From assembly GCA_022508825.1 (NCBI GenBank), contig JAFLUI010000015.1, positions 1-33,948 of the forward strand: a stretch of DNA of 33,948 nucleotides, read 5' to 3'. Below, in pieces: positions 23,797-32,130 of this stretch. Numbering within the stretch: the first letter of the stretch is position 1; each line of letters starts with the position of its first letter. The notes below the pieces were generated by a model that was not told where the DNA came from, did no database searches, and saw only the letters and a list, made by a program, of their open reading frames with translations. The DNA is from Oscillospiraceae bacterium (GTDB taxonomy: Bacteria > Bacillota > Clostridia > Oscillospirales > Ruminococcaceae). The position numbers and the translations under genes are program-made.

Positions 23797-25316
23797 TCCC
23801 TTCTGTGTGTTCTGAATGGTGCAAGAGGGATGCCGTTCCTGCCGAAAACAGTCACCTCGCCGTAATTTACCCAGTTATACCGCAGATAAACAGGCTCTGA
23901 TACCTCTGCAGAACGGACAAATATCTTGTCCTCCTTGAACCATGCGTCCGCAGGATGGAATTTTTTGTCTCTGCCTGCTATCTCAAAGCCTGTCGCCTTT
24001 TCGCCCTTAAGCTCAAAGCCGTCCTTTGCATGGTCAAAGTCCAGCATAATGCCCCCGTCCGTGTACTCAAAGTCCTTGTATACAGGACCGTAAGCCTCGT
24101 CCTCGGAGATCGTATTGTAAACATGATAAAGAGCTTGCAGAGCCAGTCTTTCACCTACCGGCTCCTTGTCGACAGGGTGGATGTCCCCGTAGGTGCCCTT
24201 GTCGAGAATGACCGCAAGACCGGTATTCTTAACAGTCTGATGCACTCTCATCTGGGCTTCTCGGATAATGCACCAGTTCTTTCTGTCCTCCTCGCCCCTG
24301 TTTATAAACATGGGGAGCTGAACAAAGAGGAAGGGCATGGAATCGTCATTCCAGTCCTCACGCCACTGCTCGATAAGAGTCTTTAACAGCTTATAGTAGG
24401 TGTAAGGACGGTGGTCATCGCTTTCCCCCTGATAGTAAATGAACCCCGCCATCGTGTAGGGACATATCCGCATAAGCATGGTCTCGTAAAGTCCTGTGGG
24501 TCGGTATGGAGACTTGGGTCCCAAGGGCTCCGGCCAGCGGGACTTTCCCGCGTACTCCTGTGCCTCGTCCCATGTGCCCTCGGGATTTTTTGCGTAAAAC
24601 TCATTTATTTTAGGCTGCCACTGATTGTACCAGTCCTCAAACTCTGCCAGCTCTTTGCAGTAATCATCAAAGGTCTTGCCCTCCATAGCCTTTTCGTAGT
24701 CATCTATGTAAACTCTTGTATCGGAGTCCTTTTCAAGGTACTGTCTGCTTGTCCATGCAGAAGCGGAGGTGCCTCCCCAGTTGCAGCCGATGACACCCAC
24801 GGTAACGCCCAGCCTTGCTGCAAGTACACGGGCAAAGTAGAAGCCCACTGCAGAGTAGTTTCCCGCAGTTTCGGGAGAAGCCACAGTCCAGCAGCCGTTA
24901 CGCTCAGCAAAGTGGAAATAGTCGTCTATGTAGGATATCTTCTGGGTGTAATAGAAGCGGACATTCACGTCATCGGTGATATTTGCAAGGACCTCCCTGC
25001 CGTTCAGGGCGTTCTGCAGCTCCAGCTCCATATTGGACTGTCCCCCTGCAAGCCATACCTCGCCTATCATAACGTCATGGAGGACGATCTCACCGCCCTT
25101 GTTGTCCCTGACAATCAGGTCATAGGGACCTCCCGCTTCCATGGGAGGGAGGGAAAGCACCCACTTGTTTCCCGCCGTCTTTGCGGAAGCGGATTTCCCG
25201 TCTATTTCGGCAGTGACTACAGTATCGTTATAAGCGCTGCCCCAGATATTTATCTTCTTATTTCTCTGAAGTACCATATGGTCGGTAAAAACCGCCGCAA
25301 GATCAAAGCAAGCCAT
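23787..25316 (-). CDS. Sialate O-acetylesterase-like SGNH hydrolase
   Basis: The 509-residue protein has the SASA/SGNH hydrolase features: an N-terminal F-T-D-H-M-V-L-Q-R strand segment typical of the family, nucleophile S94 in GGQSNM, the oxyanion segment GCNWGGTSASAW, YYQGESD, and the Asp-x-His pair in GDIHPVDK. A beta-rich insertion precedes the catalytic core and a beta-sandwich closes the chain. It removes O-acetyl groups from sialic acid or from acetylated plant glycan fragments. No signal peptide is present, so it acts on imported sugars in the cytoplasm. AGGAGG lies 8 nt before ATG 25316. The stop codon falls in the 23768-23792 hairpin. Confidence 0.92.
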   Translation of the reverse strand: MACFDLAAVFTDHMVLQRNKKINIWGSAYNDTVVTAEIDGKSASAKTAGNKWVLSLPPMEAGGPYDLIVRDNKGGEIVLHDVMIGEVWLAGGQSNMELELQNALNGREVLANITDDVNVRFYYTQKISYIDDYFHFAERNGCWTVASPETAGNYSAVGFYFARVLAARLGVTVGVIGCNWGGTSASAWTSRQYLEKDSDTRVYIDDYEKAMEGKTFDDYCKELAEFEDWYNQWQPKINEFYAKNPEGTWDEAQEYAGKSRWPEPLGPKSPYRPTGLYETMLMRICPYTMAGFIYYQGESDDHRPYTYYKLLKTLIEQWREDWNDDSMPFLFVQLPMFINRGEEDRKNWCIIREAQMRVHQTVKNTGLAVILDKGTYGDIHPVDKEPVGERLALQALYHVYNTISEDEAYGPVYKDFEYTDGGIMLDFDHAKDGFELKGEKATGFEIAGRDKKFHPADAWFKEDKIFVRSAEVSEPVYLRYNWVNYGEVTVFGRNGIPLAPFRTHRRDGA

Positions 25317-25344
25317 AGCAAAAACCTCCTGTTGTTATATTAAT

Positions 25345-25373
25345 ATTTTACCTCAATATCCCTGTAAAATCAA
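25345..25373 (-). promoter_or_regulatory. Promoter of the esterase gene
   Basis: On the - strand: TTGATT (25373-25368), 17-nt spacer, TAAAAT (25350-25345). Confidence 0.7.
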
Positions 25374-25430
25374 TAGGTATCAAAAAAGTTGTGACATATC
25401 GGACAAAAAGAGCGAATAAATATTTTAAAA

Positions 25431-25438
25431 AGGAGGGG
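25431..25438 (+). promoter_or_regulatory. Ribosome binding site fixing a TTG start for the CwlJ-like gene
   Basis: AGGAGGGG, with AGGAGG ending 8 nt before the TTG at 25445. The frame is open upstream to 25391, but no ribosome site precedes that part. Confidence 0.82.
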
Positions 25439-25444
25439 ACTGAC

Positions 25445-25879
25445 TTGGCATACTCCGATGTTGAGCTTCTCGCGCGTATCGTACAATGTGAGGCGGGAGG
25501 CGAGGGGGAAAACGGTATGAAAGCCGTTGCAAGCGTCGTGATGAACAGAGTCAACATCACCTACGGCGAATACGGCAGGATCTACACCCTCAGAGGTGTC
25601 GTCTATCAGAAAGGACAGTTCCAATGTGCCGCTGAAACTCTCGGCGGAAATGTAAATTTACAAAATATCTACAATATGCGTCCCGAGCAGCAGCATTATG
25701 ACATCGCCAACTGGGCTATAGCAGGGAATCGTCTGACAAATCTTGGATTTGCCCTGTGGTTCTTCAATCCCTACAGTCCCGAATGTCAGCAATTTTTCCC
25801 GACCCGTGTGGGAGAGTTCGCCATACGGATAGGAAACCACTGCTTCTACAATCCAACGGCCGCATATGCAGAAACCTGA
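25445..25879 (+). CDS. CwlJ/SleB-like spore cortex-lytic hydrolase
   Basis: The 144-residue protein is a single Hydrolase_2 (SleB-type) domain. The catalytic glutamate is visible in LLARIVQCEAGGEG (E16). The ASVVMNRV helix and the closing C-terminal segment match the family, with the Q-F-x-C segment in between. No signal peptide or SleB-type peptidoglycan-binding repeats precede it, which is the CwlJ layout. It should open spore cortex peptidoglycan during germination. The start is a TTG at 25445, set by the ribosome site at 25431. A gerQ-like gene follows after 34 nt; in Bacillus CwlJ needs GerQ and the two are neighbours, so the pair supports the call. No sigma-A promoter is clear. Confidence 0.88.
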   Translation: MAYSDVELLARIVQCEAGGEGENGMKAVASVVMNRVNITYGEYGRIYTLRGVVYQKGQFQCAAETLGGNVNLQNIYNMRPEQQHYDIANWAIAGNRLTNLGFALWFFNPYSPECQQFFPTRVGEFAIRIGNHCFYNPTAAYAET

Positions 25880-25913
25880 GACAATACTCCCTTAACGAAA
25901 GGAATGTTTTTCT

Positions 25914-26528
25914 ATGAACGGAAACGCGTCAAACAATCAGTGGAACAGGAATAATAACAATAACCGGAATAATAATGCCGGCACCAATAACAGCACTAAC
26001 GAAAGCAGCAATAACAACAGCAGCGGTGCAAACCTGAACGGAAATAACAACGGCAGCGAAAACTGGCAGAACAGCAGCACCGGAAATACAGGAAACAGCA
26101 ACGCCTGGAACAGCAGCATAATCGGAAGCGACCAGAGCGGCGTTTTAACACCCCTCCCCCCTGACCGAAACGTTGCAGAAAGCAGGGCATGGGTAGAAAG
26201 ACTGCTGCGGGAGCATCCGGAATTTGTGACCCCTCCCCAGCAGACCTTTGACTCAGAGGAAATGATGGGCTCTATACAGAATATCCTTGCCAAAAATATC
26301 GGAAACTATGTTGTTATCGAATTTCTCATCGGGACCGATCAACTCCACCGCAAGCAGGGACAGATCTTCCATGTCGGAACAAGCTACATAACCCTTTACG
26401 ACGACGTAAACGCCAACTTTCTGCTCTGCGACATATTCTCAGTGAAGTTTGTATACTTCTTTGTTCCCAATCAGCGTCCCAACAGAAATTTCAACCTGCT
26501 TCCCACCGGCAACGGAAATATCGGGTGA
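25914..26528 (+). CDS. GerQ-like spore coat protein with Asn-rich N-terminus
   Basis: The 204-residue protein has two parts. Residues 1-85 are almost all Asn, Ser, Gly and Thr with no lysine. Residues about 118-188 match the GerQ/YwdL coat domain: SIQNILAKNIG, a G-Q-I-F-H-V-G strand, YITLYDD, and LLCDIFSVKFVYF. GerQ holds CwlJ in the spore coat and is needed for CwlJ-dependent cortex breakdown. The upstream CwlJ-like gene and the short 34-nt gap fit an operon. ATG 25914 follows GAAAGGA. The Asn-rich tail is longer and more extreme than the Gln/Pro-rich N-terminus of Bacillus GerQ; it may be structural. The role in an organism not usually reported to form spores is uncertain. Confidence 0.82.
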   Translation: MNGNASNNQWNRNNNNNRNNNAGTNNSTNESSNNNSSGANLNGNNNGSENWQNSSTGNTGNSNAWNSSIIGSDQSGVLTPLPPDRNVAESRAWVERLLREHPEFVTPPQQTFDSEEMMGSIQNILAKNIGNYVVIEFLIGTDQLHRKQGQIFHVGTSYITLYDDVNANFLLCDIFSVKFVYFFVPNQRPNRNFNLLPTGNGNIG

Positions 26529-26546
26529 TATCAGAAGATGCCATAC

Positions 26547-26590
26547 AAAAAGGGCTGTCACATAGTTCATCACAATGTGACAGCCCATTC
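26547..26590 (-). terminator. Terminator between convergent gerQ-like and GGDEF genes
   Basis: Perfect 12-bp stem GGGCTGTCACAT (26552-26563) / ATGTGACAGCCC (26575-26586) with an 11-nt loop. Read on the - strand it is followed by TTTTTGTATGG, so it mainly ends the GGDEF transcript. On the + strand it is followed only by ATTCTTATTTG. Confidence 0.85.
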
Positions 26591-26653
26591 TTATTTGCAT
26601 TTTCCGGACAAGCCTATGCTGTACCGTCCTTAGCTCCCTGTACAGTCCGACCC

Positions 26654-28756
26654 TTATGCGCCCTCTTCGGAATCAGCAGCAAACAGCTCAACATCACTGT
26701 CTATCTTGCTTGTTCCGGGAGCAAGACCTGCCTCCAAGGAAGCCTGAGCCCCCGACTTCGCATATGCAAACGCCGATTTTCCGTGCTTTTTGATGTCGTA
26801 CATAGCTCCGTCAGCAGCAGAAATGACCTCCTCAGCAGTCTTTCCGCTTTCCTTCACAAAAGCAATACCGATAGAACAGTGTACCTCCAGCTTCATTCCC
26901 GTAGACTCGGAAATAAAGCCCTTGCCCAGAATATCTATGACCTCCTGAGCTATCTTTCCGGCATCGCCGTACAAGGTAAGATTTGTCAGACACGCCACGA
27001 ACTCATCTCCGCCGAAACGTCCCGCAAAGCCTCTGTCAAAGCTTATCTCATTGATGGTATCCGCCACAAATTTAAGTACCTCGTCGCCGCAGGCATGACC
27101 ATATTCGTCATTAAAGTGCTTGAAATCATCCAGGTCAAAGAACATGACAGCAGACAAGCTGCTTTTGTGCATTGAAGCGTCTATCTCGGCAGAAAGAGCT
27201 TCTATGAAGGTCTCACGCTTATATATCTGCGTAAGAGCGTCATAATTTGCCCTCTGGATAAGGTGCATCTCACTCTTTTTCTCACGGTCGATATCCAGGA
27301 TAACGCCTATTACCTTTGTAGGTACCTCATCACGGTTAAGGAACTTGTTAGCCTTTATCATGACCCATATGAAGTCTCCGTAAATGCTCTTTACCCTGTA
27401 CTCTCCCTGAATGGAATTTGCGGGACCCAATATGCGGTCAACATCATTGGCGAATTTTTCCTGATCGTCCTTATGTATGCGCATTTTATAAAGAAAGCTT
27501 TCCTGTATGGAGTTATCCGTGGGACGGAAGCTGAATTTCTTGTCAAAGTTCTTTGAAACAAAAACCGTATTCTTTTTCAGATTTATCTCGAAAATTATAT
27601 TGTTGGACATTTCGGCAATACTTCTGTAACGCTGTTCGCTCTCATACATATCGTCAAGGATCTTGTTGAAAGCCCTGCCCATCATACTGAACTCATCATT
27701 GCCCCGGACACGGAACTTCACATCCGATTTTCCGTTTTCCTTCTGACGGGATATCTGAAGTATCTCATAGATAGGTCTTGTGAAGAAATGCATGAACAGA
27801 AATGCGCCCACACACACCATTACCGCTACAACAAAGGTTACTGTTCTCATAAGTCTGGTGCTTTTATATACCTGCTGCTCAAAGCTTAATTTGTCTGTAA
27901 GGGCAAGCATCGTCCATCCGCTGGAGGAAACGCTGTACTTGAATATTGTACGCTTGTTTTTGCCGTCCGAAAAATCGTATGACTCATCATACTTACTGCT
28001 TCCGGACGGATTTATAGCATCACGGAGAAAATCATTTGCTCCGCTGTAGGTCTTGTTCTCTGTATACCCCTTCAAGGTCTTGAACGGATACTCAAATATA
28101 TTTCCGCTGCTGTCCATAAGCGATATCACGGTATATTTATCAAGCTGGGCGTTGTTCATATACCTCTGTATATACTCCGTGTCATACAGCTCGTAAATTA
28201 TTCCCTGACGCTCATTGTCATAGGAAAAAACTGACTTTGCAACAAAAAACACCGGCATATTATTATCCTTTTCTCCGCTCATATTAAAGGAAGAAATGCC
28301 GCTGCCGTCCATTGCAAGAGCAAAGAAGCCATTATAGTTTGACATAGTCTCTCCCACATCGCTGTCCTCCGTGGAAGCTATTATAAGTCCTGAGTTATTG
28401 ATGACCATTACCTTCATAAGTGATTTATTATACGCAGTCAGATTGGTAAGTCTTGTTTTTATAGTCTGAAAGTCCTCATTATCCTCCGACACGGAAAAGC
28501 CCGGGTCATTGCTTTCCTGGGTATACCTTCTCATAGAATCGGAGGAAGCTATCTCCTTGGTACTGGAGCCTATATCTTCAAGGTACAGATTTATGCTTTC
28601 AGCCTGATTGCTGATAATATTTTTGGTGTTTGTTGCCATCAGGCTGATATACGCATCCTTTATACTGCCGGAAAAAACTGCATTAAGTATAATAACAGGA
28701 GCTAATGCCATCAGCAAAAAAGCCAGAGCCAGCTTTAATTTGACCTTCAACAACAT
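26654..28756 (-). CDS. Membrane diguanylate cyclase: Cache sensor, HAMP, PAS, GGDEF
   Basis: From ATG 28756 the protein has 700 residues: helix 1 (about 6-27), a Cache-like extracytoplasmic sensor (to about 300), helix 2 (about 302-325), HAMP, a PAS domain (starts RYRSIAEMSNNIIFEINL), and a GGDEF domain with an intact GGDEF motif (582-586). No RxxD inhibitory site precedes the motif. An Ala/Ser/Glu-rich tail of about 30 residues closes it. It should make c-di-GMP in response to an external small molecule. The frame is open to 28843, but the promoter at 28789-28817 overlaps that part, so the start is at 28756 or at the TTG codons just after it (28753, 28750). AGGGGTGAT precedes them. Confidence 0.93.
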   Translation of the reverse strand: MLLKVKLKLALAFLLMALAPVIILNAVFSGSIKDAYISLMATNTKNIISNQAESINLYLEDIGSSTKEIASSDSMRRYTQESNDPGFSVSEDNEDFQTIKTRLTNLTAYNKSLMKVMVINNSGLIIASTEDSDVGETMSNYNGFFALAMDGSGISSFNMSGEKDNNMPVFFVAKSVFSYDNERQGIIYELYDTEYIQRYMNNAQLDKYTVISLMDSSGNIFEYPFKTLKGYTENKTYSGANDFLRDAINPSGSSKYDESYDFSDGKNKRTIFKYSVSSSGWTMLALTDKLSFEQQVYKSTRLMRTVTFVVAVMVCVGAFLFMHFFTRPIYEILQISRQKENGKSDVKFRVRGNDEFSMMGRAFNKILDDMYESEQRYRSIAEMSNNIIFEINLKKNTVFVSKNFDKKFSFRPTDNSIQESFLYKMRIHKDDQEKFANDVDRILGPANSIQGEYRVKSIYGDFIWVMIKANKFLNRDEVPTKVIGVILDIDREKKSEMHLIQRANYDALTQIYKRETFIEALSAEIDASMHKSSLSAVMFFDLDDFKHFNDEYGHACGDEVLKFVADTINEISFDRGFAGRFGGDEFVACLTNLTLYGDAGKIAQEVIDILGKGFISESTGMKLEVHCSIGIAFVKESGKTAEEVISAADGAMYDIKKHGKSAFAYAKSGAQASLEAGLAPGTSKIDSDVELFAADSEEGA

Positions 28757-28788
28757 CACCCCTGCTAAAAAAATAGATATATACTTAT

Positions 28789-28817
28789 ATTTTAATACAT
28801 TTTTCTTAACTTGTAAA
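28789..28817 (-). promoter_or_regulatory. Promoter of the Cache-PAS-GGDEF gene
   Basis: On the - strand: TTTACA (28817-28812), 17-nt spacer, TAAAAT (28794-28789). It lies inside the longer open frame and so rules out the upstream start. Confidence 0.7.
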
Positions 28818-28902
28818 CAGGCAACAGTATATTTTATACACAATCTACATTATTAATTTCTTTTTTTATAGGCTTTGCACAAAAAATACAAACAAATTTC
28901 TA

Positions 28903-30915
28903 TCAGCCTTTCTTATTCTTCCCTAAGAGATAGTCATTTACAAGAATATACCCCATAACAAGCACAACAGCGGCAACAAGGACAGATACGACCGCCTTTA
29001 TTCCTGCAGGTACATGACCCTGTTCATCTCCGGCAGGATCTGTCTCTGCGTCTGTGGCAGTCTCCGTATCTTCAATGTCCGGCTCTTCTTTTTTTACAGA
29101 TGTTACGGAAGCTGCTGCCTCTGTCACATCATCATCGGGAAAGTCTTCCGTAGTGGGAGCGGGAGAATAAGTGGAAGCCTCCACATGCTCATGCTCCGAT
29201 ACAGCCGGCTCCGTTATTCCGCTGATATCGGTGACCTCGCCGCCTGAATCGTCCTCGGTCATGGAAGTCTCCTCAGTGACTGTATAGTCGTCAAGTATAT
29301 CGTCATCATCTCCGCTGTCAAGGACCATCATATATACAGACATTGGCTCCAGATCAATGGTGAGGCTGTTACCGGATATCACGTCAATGCTGTCCTGTTT
29401 TACGATCTCGGGACTGTCACCGTTAAAGCTGTATATATCCGCATAACTGAAATCGTATTCTGACTTTATATTTATCTCCGCAGACTTTTTTGCGGTCTGA
29501 TTCTTATTTATCATTATGACCTTGAGCAGGCTTTCGTCACTGCCGCTGACAGACGCATACACCGAACTCATTATGTCCCCGCCGTTATCTGCGCGGACGA
29601 GGGTATTTCCGAACCGTCCCCCTTCACCGTCATAGTTCGTGTAGATATTTATTGCAGACTTTATATATGAAATGTCGTCAGTATCAGGTCTTGCGCACGC
29701 CATGTGGATGCCGTGGGATGCAAATATTCCCAGAACATCAGCTTCGGCAACGCCTCCGCTTACAACATTCCCCCCGCCGAAATTATATTCGGAGAAGGAA
29801 AGCTTTGTCCCCGGATAGTACATATTTATAGACGCCTCCAGCGTCGGTATCAGCGGGATATGCTGATTGTGCATAAGCGCCGCGGTGCTGTTTTCCGTAT
29901 AGCTGCTGTCCCACAGGATGCGGGGAGCCTGCATCCGTATGCCGTCGGATATGGGGGCGCTGCTGCCTATGACAGGCTGGGACAGTCCATTGACTGCCTC
30001 TGTCTGATAATGGAGATCCAGCACATCCAGAAGCCTTATTCCCATTGTATCCGATTCTCTTCTCATTGAATCAAGGTAATAGTCTATATACCAGCTGTAT
30101 TCGCTGCTGTACTTGTCCCAGTCGTCCGAATTGCCCATATTTATATACGATTCTATGCCGCTCAGGGACGGTCCGTACACCAGAGCTGTAGGGTCTATCT
30201 TCTTTACCGCATAAGCAAGCTCAGAGGAACGGGACACAAGCTCTTCTGCCGTAAAGCGCTCCTCCATTGAATCAGGATAGAGCTCGGAGTAATTTTCAGG
30301 CTCATTTCCCAGGAAATATCCGTTTATACCCCCGTCGGCAGCATATCCGTACCTGTTTACAAGATAGCTTACGTATTCGTCCATGTAGACGCTGTCGTCC
30401 TCTGTATCGGGAGTTGAAAGATAACCGTCAGTCTTGTGAAAAAGAACCTTTTTCAGAGCCCCGTCCATGCCTCCTGCCGTAAAGTCCGTTATCTGAAGAG
30501 TAACATATTTTGAGGATATGCCGTAACGTTTTGCCAGCGATACCAGCGAGTCCGCATACAGACCCGGCTCCTGCCGTCTGTTTGCAGGATACCCGACGAT
30601 CAGCGTCTGAGTGTTTCTGCCGCCGCCGCGGGAGTAGTTATTTTCCCAGTTATAGACAGATACTCTTTTATCGGACTGCTTCACCGCATTGACATTCATG
30701 TCATCAAGGCCGCTTTCGGCGCTGATGCCGTATATATAGGGACTTATATTCTTGTGTCCCGAGGATGTATCTATATTTATGATAACACTGCCCGTGTCGC
30801 TGTAGGACGATGCTCCTGCAGACGCAGAAGCAGAAGCCCCTCCCCATGCCGAAAGCAGGGCAAGAGCGCACACCAGTGCTGATATTCGCTTTGTGATAGG
30901 TTTATTTATGCTCAT
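28903..30915 (-). CDS. Membrane-anchored GH44 family glycoside hydrolase
   Basis: The 670-residue protein has a signal peptide (cut near residue 32), a catalytic region (about 43-535) and a C-terminal anchor. The family signature is seen in I-S-P-Y-I-Y-G (58-64), VYNWENNYS (87-95), acid/base E205 in FLGNEPE, LDLHYQ and nucleophile E376 in FSEYNFGGG. These match GH44 endoglucanases/xyloglucanases, which combine a TIM barrel with a beta-sandwich. A Thr/Glu/Asp-rich linker (about 540-635) leads to one membrane helix (about 638-663) and KNKKG. No dockerin is present. It should cut beta-1,4-glucan or xyloglucan at the cell surface. The GH44 arginine/Gly-Gly-Asn stretch before YNWEN is altered, so activity should be tested. 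GAGG lies 8 nt before ATG 30915. Confidence 0.86.
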   Translation of the reverse strand: MSINKPITKRISALVCALALLSAWGGASASASAGASSYSDTGSVIINIDTSSGHKNISPYIYGISAESGLDDMNVNAVKQSDKRVSVYNWENNYSRGGGRNTQTLIVGYPANRRQEPGLYADSLVSLAKRYGISSKYVTLQITDFTAGGMDGALKKVLFHKTDGYLSTPDTEDDSVYMDEYVSYLVNRYGYAADGGINGYFLGNEPENYSELYPDSMEERFTAEELVSRSSELAYAVKKIDPTALVYGPSLSGIESYINMGNSDDWDKYSSEYSWYIDYYLDSMRRESDTMGIRLLDVLDLHYQTEAVNGLSQPVIGSSAPISDGIRMQAPRILWDSSYTENSTAALMHNQHIPLIPTLEASINMYYPGTKLSFSEYNFGGGNVVSGGVAEADVLGIFASHGIHMACARPDTDDISYIKSAINIYTNYDGEGGRFGNTLVRADNGGDIMSSVYASVSGSDESLLKVIMINKNQTAKKSAEINIKSEYDFSYADIYSFNGDSPEIVKQDSIDVISGNSLTIDLEPMSVYMMVLDSGDDDDILDDYTVTEETSMTEDDSGGEVTDISGITEPAVSEHEHVEASTYSPAPTTEDFPDDDVTEAAASVTSVKKEEPDIEDTETATDAETDPAGDEQGHVPAGIKAVVSVLVAAVVLVMGYILVNDYLLGKNKKG

Positions 30916-30951
30916 AATAGAATCCTCATAAAAATTTGGCTTACCTTACAA

Positions 30952-30980
30952 ATTATACACCCCACTGGCTTAAAAATCAA
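30952..30980 (-). promoter_or_regulatory. Promoter of the GH44 gene
   Basis: On the - strand: TTGATT (30980-30975), 17-nt spacer, TATAAT (30957-30952). It makes GH44 transcription independent of the transporter genes upstream. Confidence 0.85.
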
Positions 30981-31007
30981 GGGGAACGGTGTATTTACAT
31001 AATATTG

Positions 31008-32117
31008 TCACTTGTTAAGGAACAGCATAGCAAATGGGAATATGACCGCCAGAAGAAGCAGGCATATACCTGTAAAGGTAGCCATATACTTTATAGGCTT
31101 GGCGTCTTCTGTCTCCATATATATCCTGAAGGATATAACGCTGGCAAGACTTGCCACCAAAGTCCCCAGACCGCCTATATTGACGCCCAGAACAAGGGCT
31201 TTTGCTTTGTCAGTAAATCCCGAAAGCATGATAGCCGCGGGAACATTGCTTATCACCTGACTTATAACAGCAGATGCAAGCATCTCTCGTCCTGTTACTA
31301 AAGAGGTGACCAGATTCTTTACAGGCTCCAGATTCTGGATATTCCCCACAAAAATGAAGAAGAACGCAAAGGTCAGCAGCAGACTGTAGTCAACTCCGGT
31401 AAAAAGCCTGAGATCAAGTATTATTGCCACCACGCATACCGACGCAAACACCACGATGACGTCCAGCACTCCGAAAACCGCCAGCAGACACAGAACGAAA
31501 AGCAGGGTATACATTATGATAAAGCTTTTTTTGCCAAGCTTTATATTTTCCCGTCCGTGGATGGTCAGAGGCTCATTTTTTATGAACAGACACAGAATAA
31601 GTATCAGAACTCCTCCCAGAAGGAAAACAGGGACGGTAGCAGAGAAAAACTCCCCGGGAGTCATTTTATAGTATGCATAAAGATAGATATTCTGAGGATT
31701 TCCAAATGGTGTAAGCATACTTCCCAGATTGGCAGCCGCAGTCTGAAGAACTATCACATAGGACATCGTTCCCGGCTTGTCCGCAAAGATCGCCGCAGTC
31801 AGAGGCACAAATGCTATCAGGGCAACGTCATTGGTAAAAAACACGGCGGAAAAATAGGCAATAAACACCAGCACGATGCCCGTCCTGCGGGTGTAAGCCG
31901 TCCCCTTGCCAAGAAGCTTCCTGGACAGCGCCGAAAGCAGATTGCTCTCACGGAAGCCCGCCACGGATATCATAAGACAGAAAAGCAGTCCTATGGTGTC
32001 TGTGTCGATATAATCTATATAGTTTGTCACCGGGACCAGCAGGCAGGAAACAAGCGCCGCAAGTCCTGCTATGACAAGAAGAAATTCCTTTTTTATAAAT
32101 TCTGCAAAGGCTTTCAC
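31008..32117 (-). CDS. Ion-transporter-superfamily carrier (ArsB/NhaD/CitMHS type)
   Basis: The 369-residue protein is an integral membrane carrier with about ten helices. It has the ion-transporter superfamily's two half-site hairpins: FFTNDVALIAFVP and TPFGNPQNIY in the first half, and SNVPAAIML with NIGGLGT in the second. The substrate (arsenite, Na+/H+ or a carboxylate) cannot be decided from sequence. It starts with a GTG at 32117 (AAAGGGG 8 nt upstream), 13 nt after an ArsP_2-like permease, and the pair looks like one operon. This linkage makes metalloid or heavy-metal efflux an attractive idea, but no ArsR-type regulator or arsenate reductase is in the window. Confidence 0.82.
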   Translation of the reverse strand: MKAFAEFIKKEFLLVIAGLAALVSCLLVPVTNYIDYIDTDTIGLLFCLMISVAGFRESNLLSALSRKLLGKGTAYTRRTGIVLVFIAYFSAVFFTNDVALIAFVPLTAAIFADKPGTMSYVIVLQTAAANLGSMLTPFGNPQNIYLYAYYKMTPGEFFSATVPVFLLGGVLILILCLFIKNEPLTIHGRENIKLGKKSFIIMYTLLFVLCLLAVFGVLDVIVVFASVCVVAIILDLRLFTGVDYSLLLTFAFFFIFVGNIQNLEPVKNLVTSLVTGREMLASAVISQVISNVPAAIMLSGFTDKAKALVLGVNIGGLGTLVASLASVISFRIYMETEDAKPIKYMATFTGICLLLLAVIFPFAMLFLNK

Positions 32118-32130
32118 AAAAGCACCCCTT

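Noticed and set aside
24411..25343. 310-residue open frame on the + strand
   Set aside because: Antisense to the esterase gene, which has all SGNH motifs and a good ribosome site; the + frame looks like a composition effect.
25391..25444. SigE-type promoter for the CwlJ-like gene (ATATC, 14 nt, AATAAATA)
   Set aside because: Spacing fits but only about half of the -10 positions match, so it is too weak to annotate.
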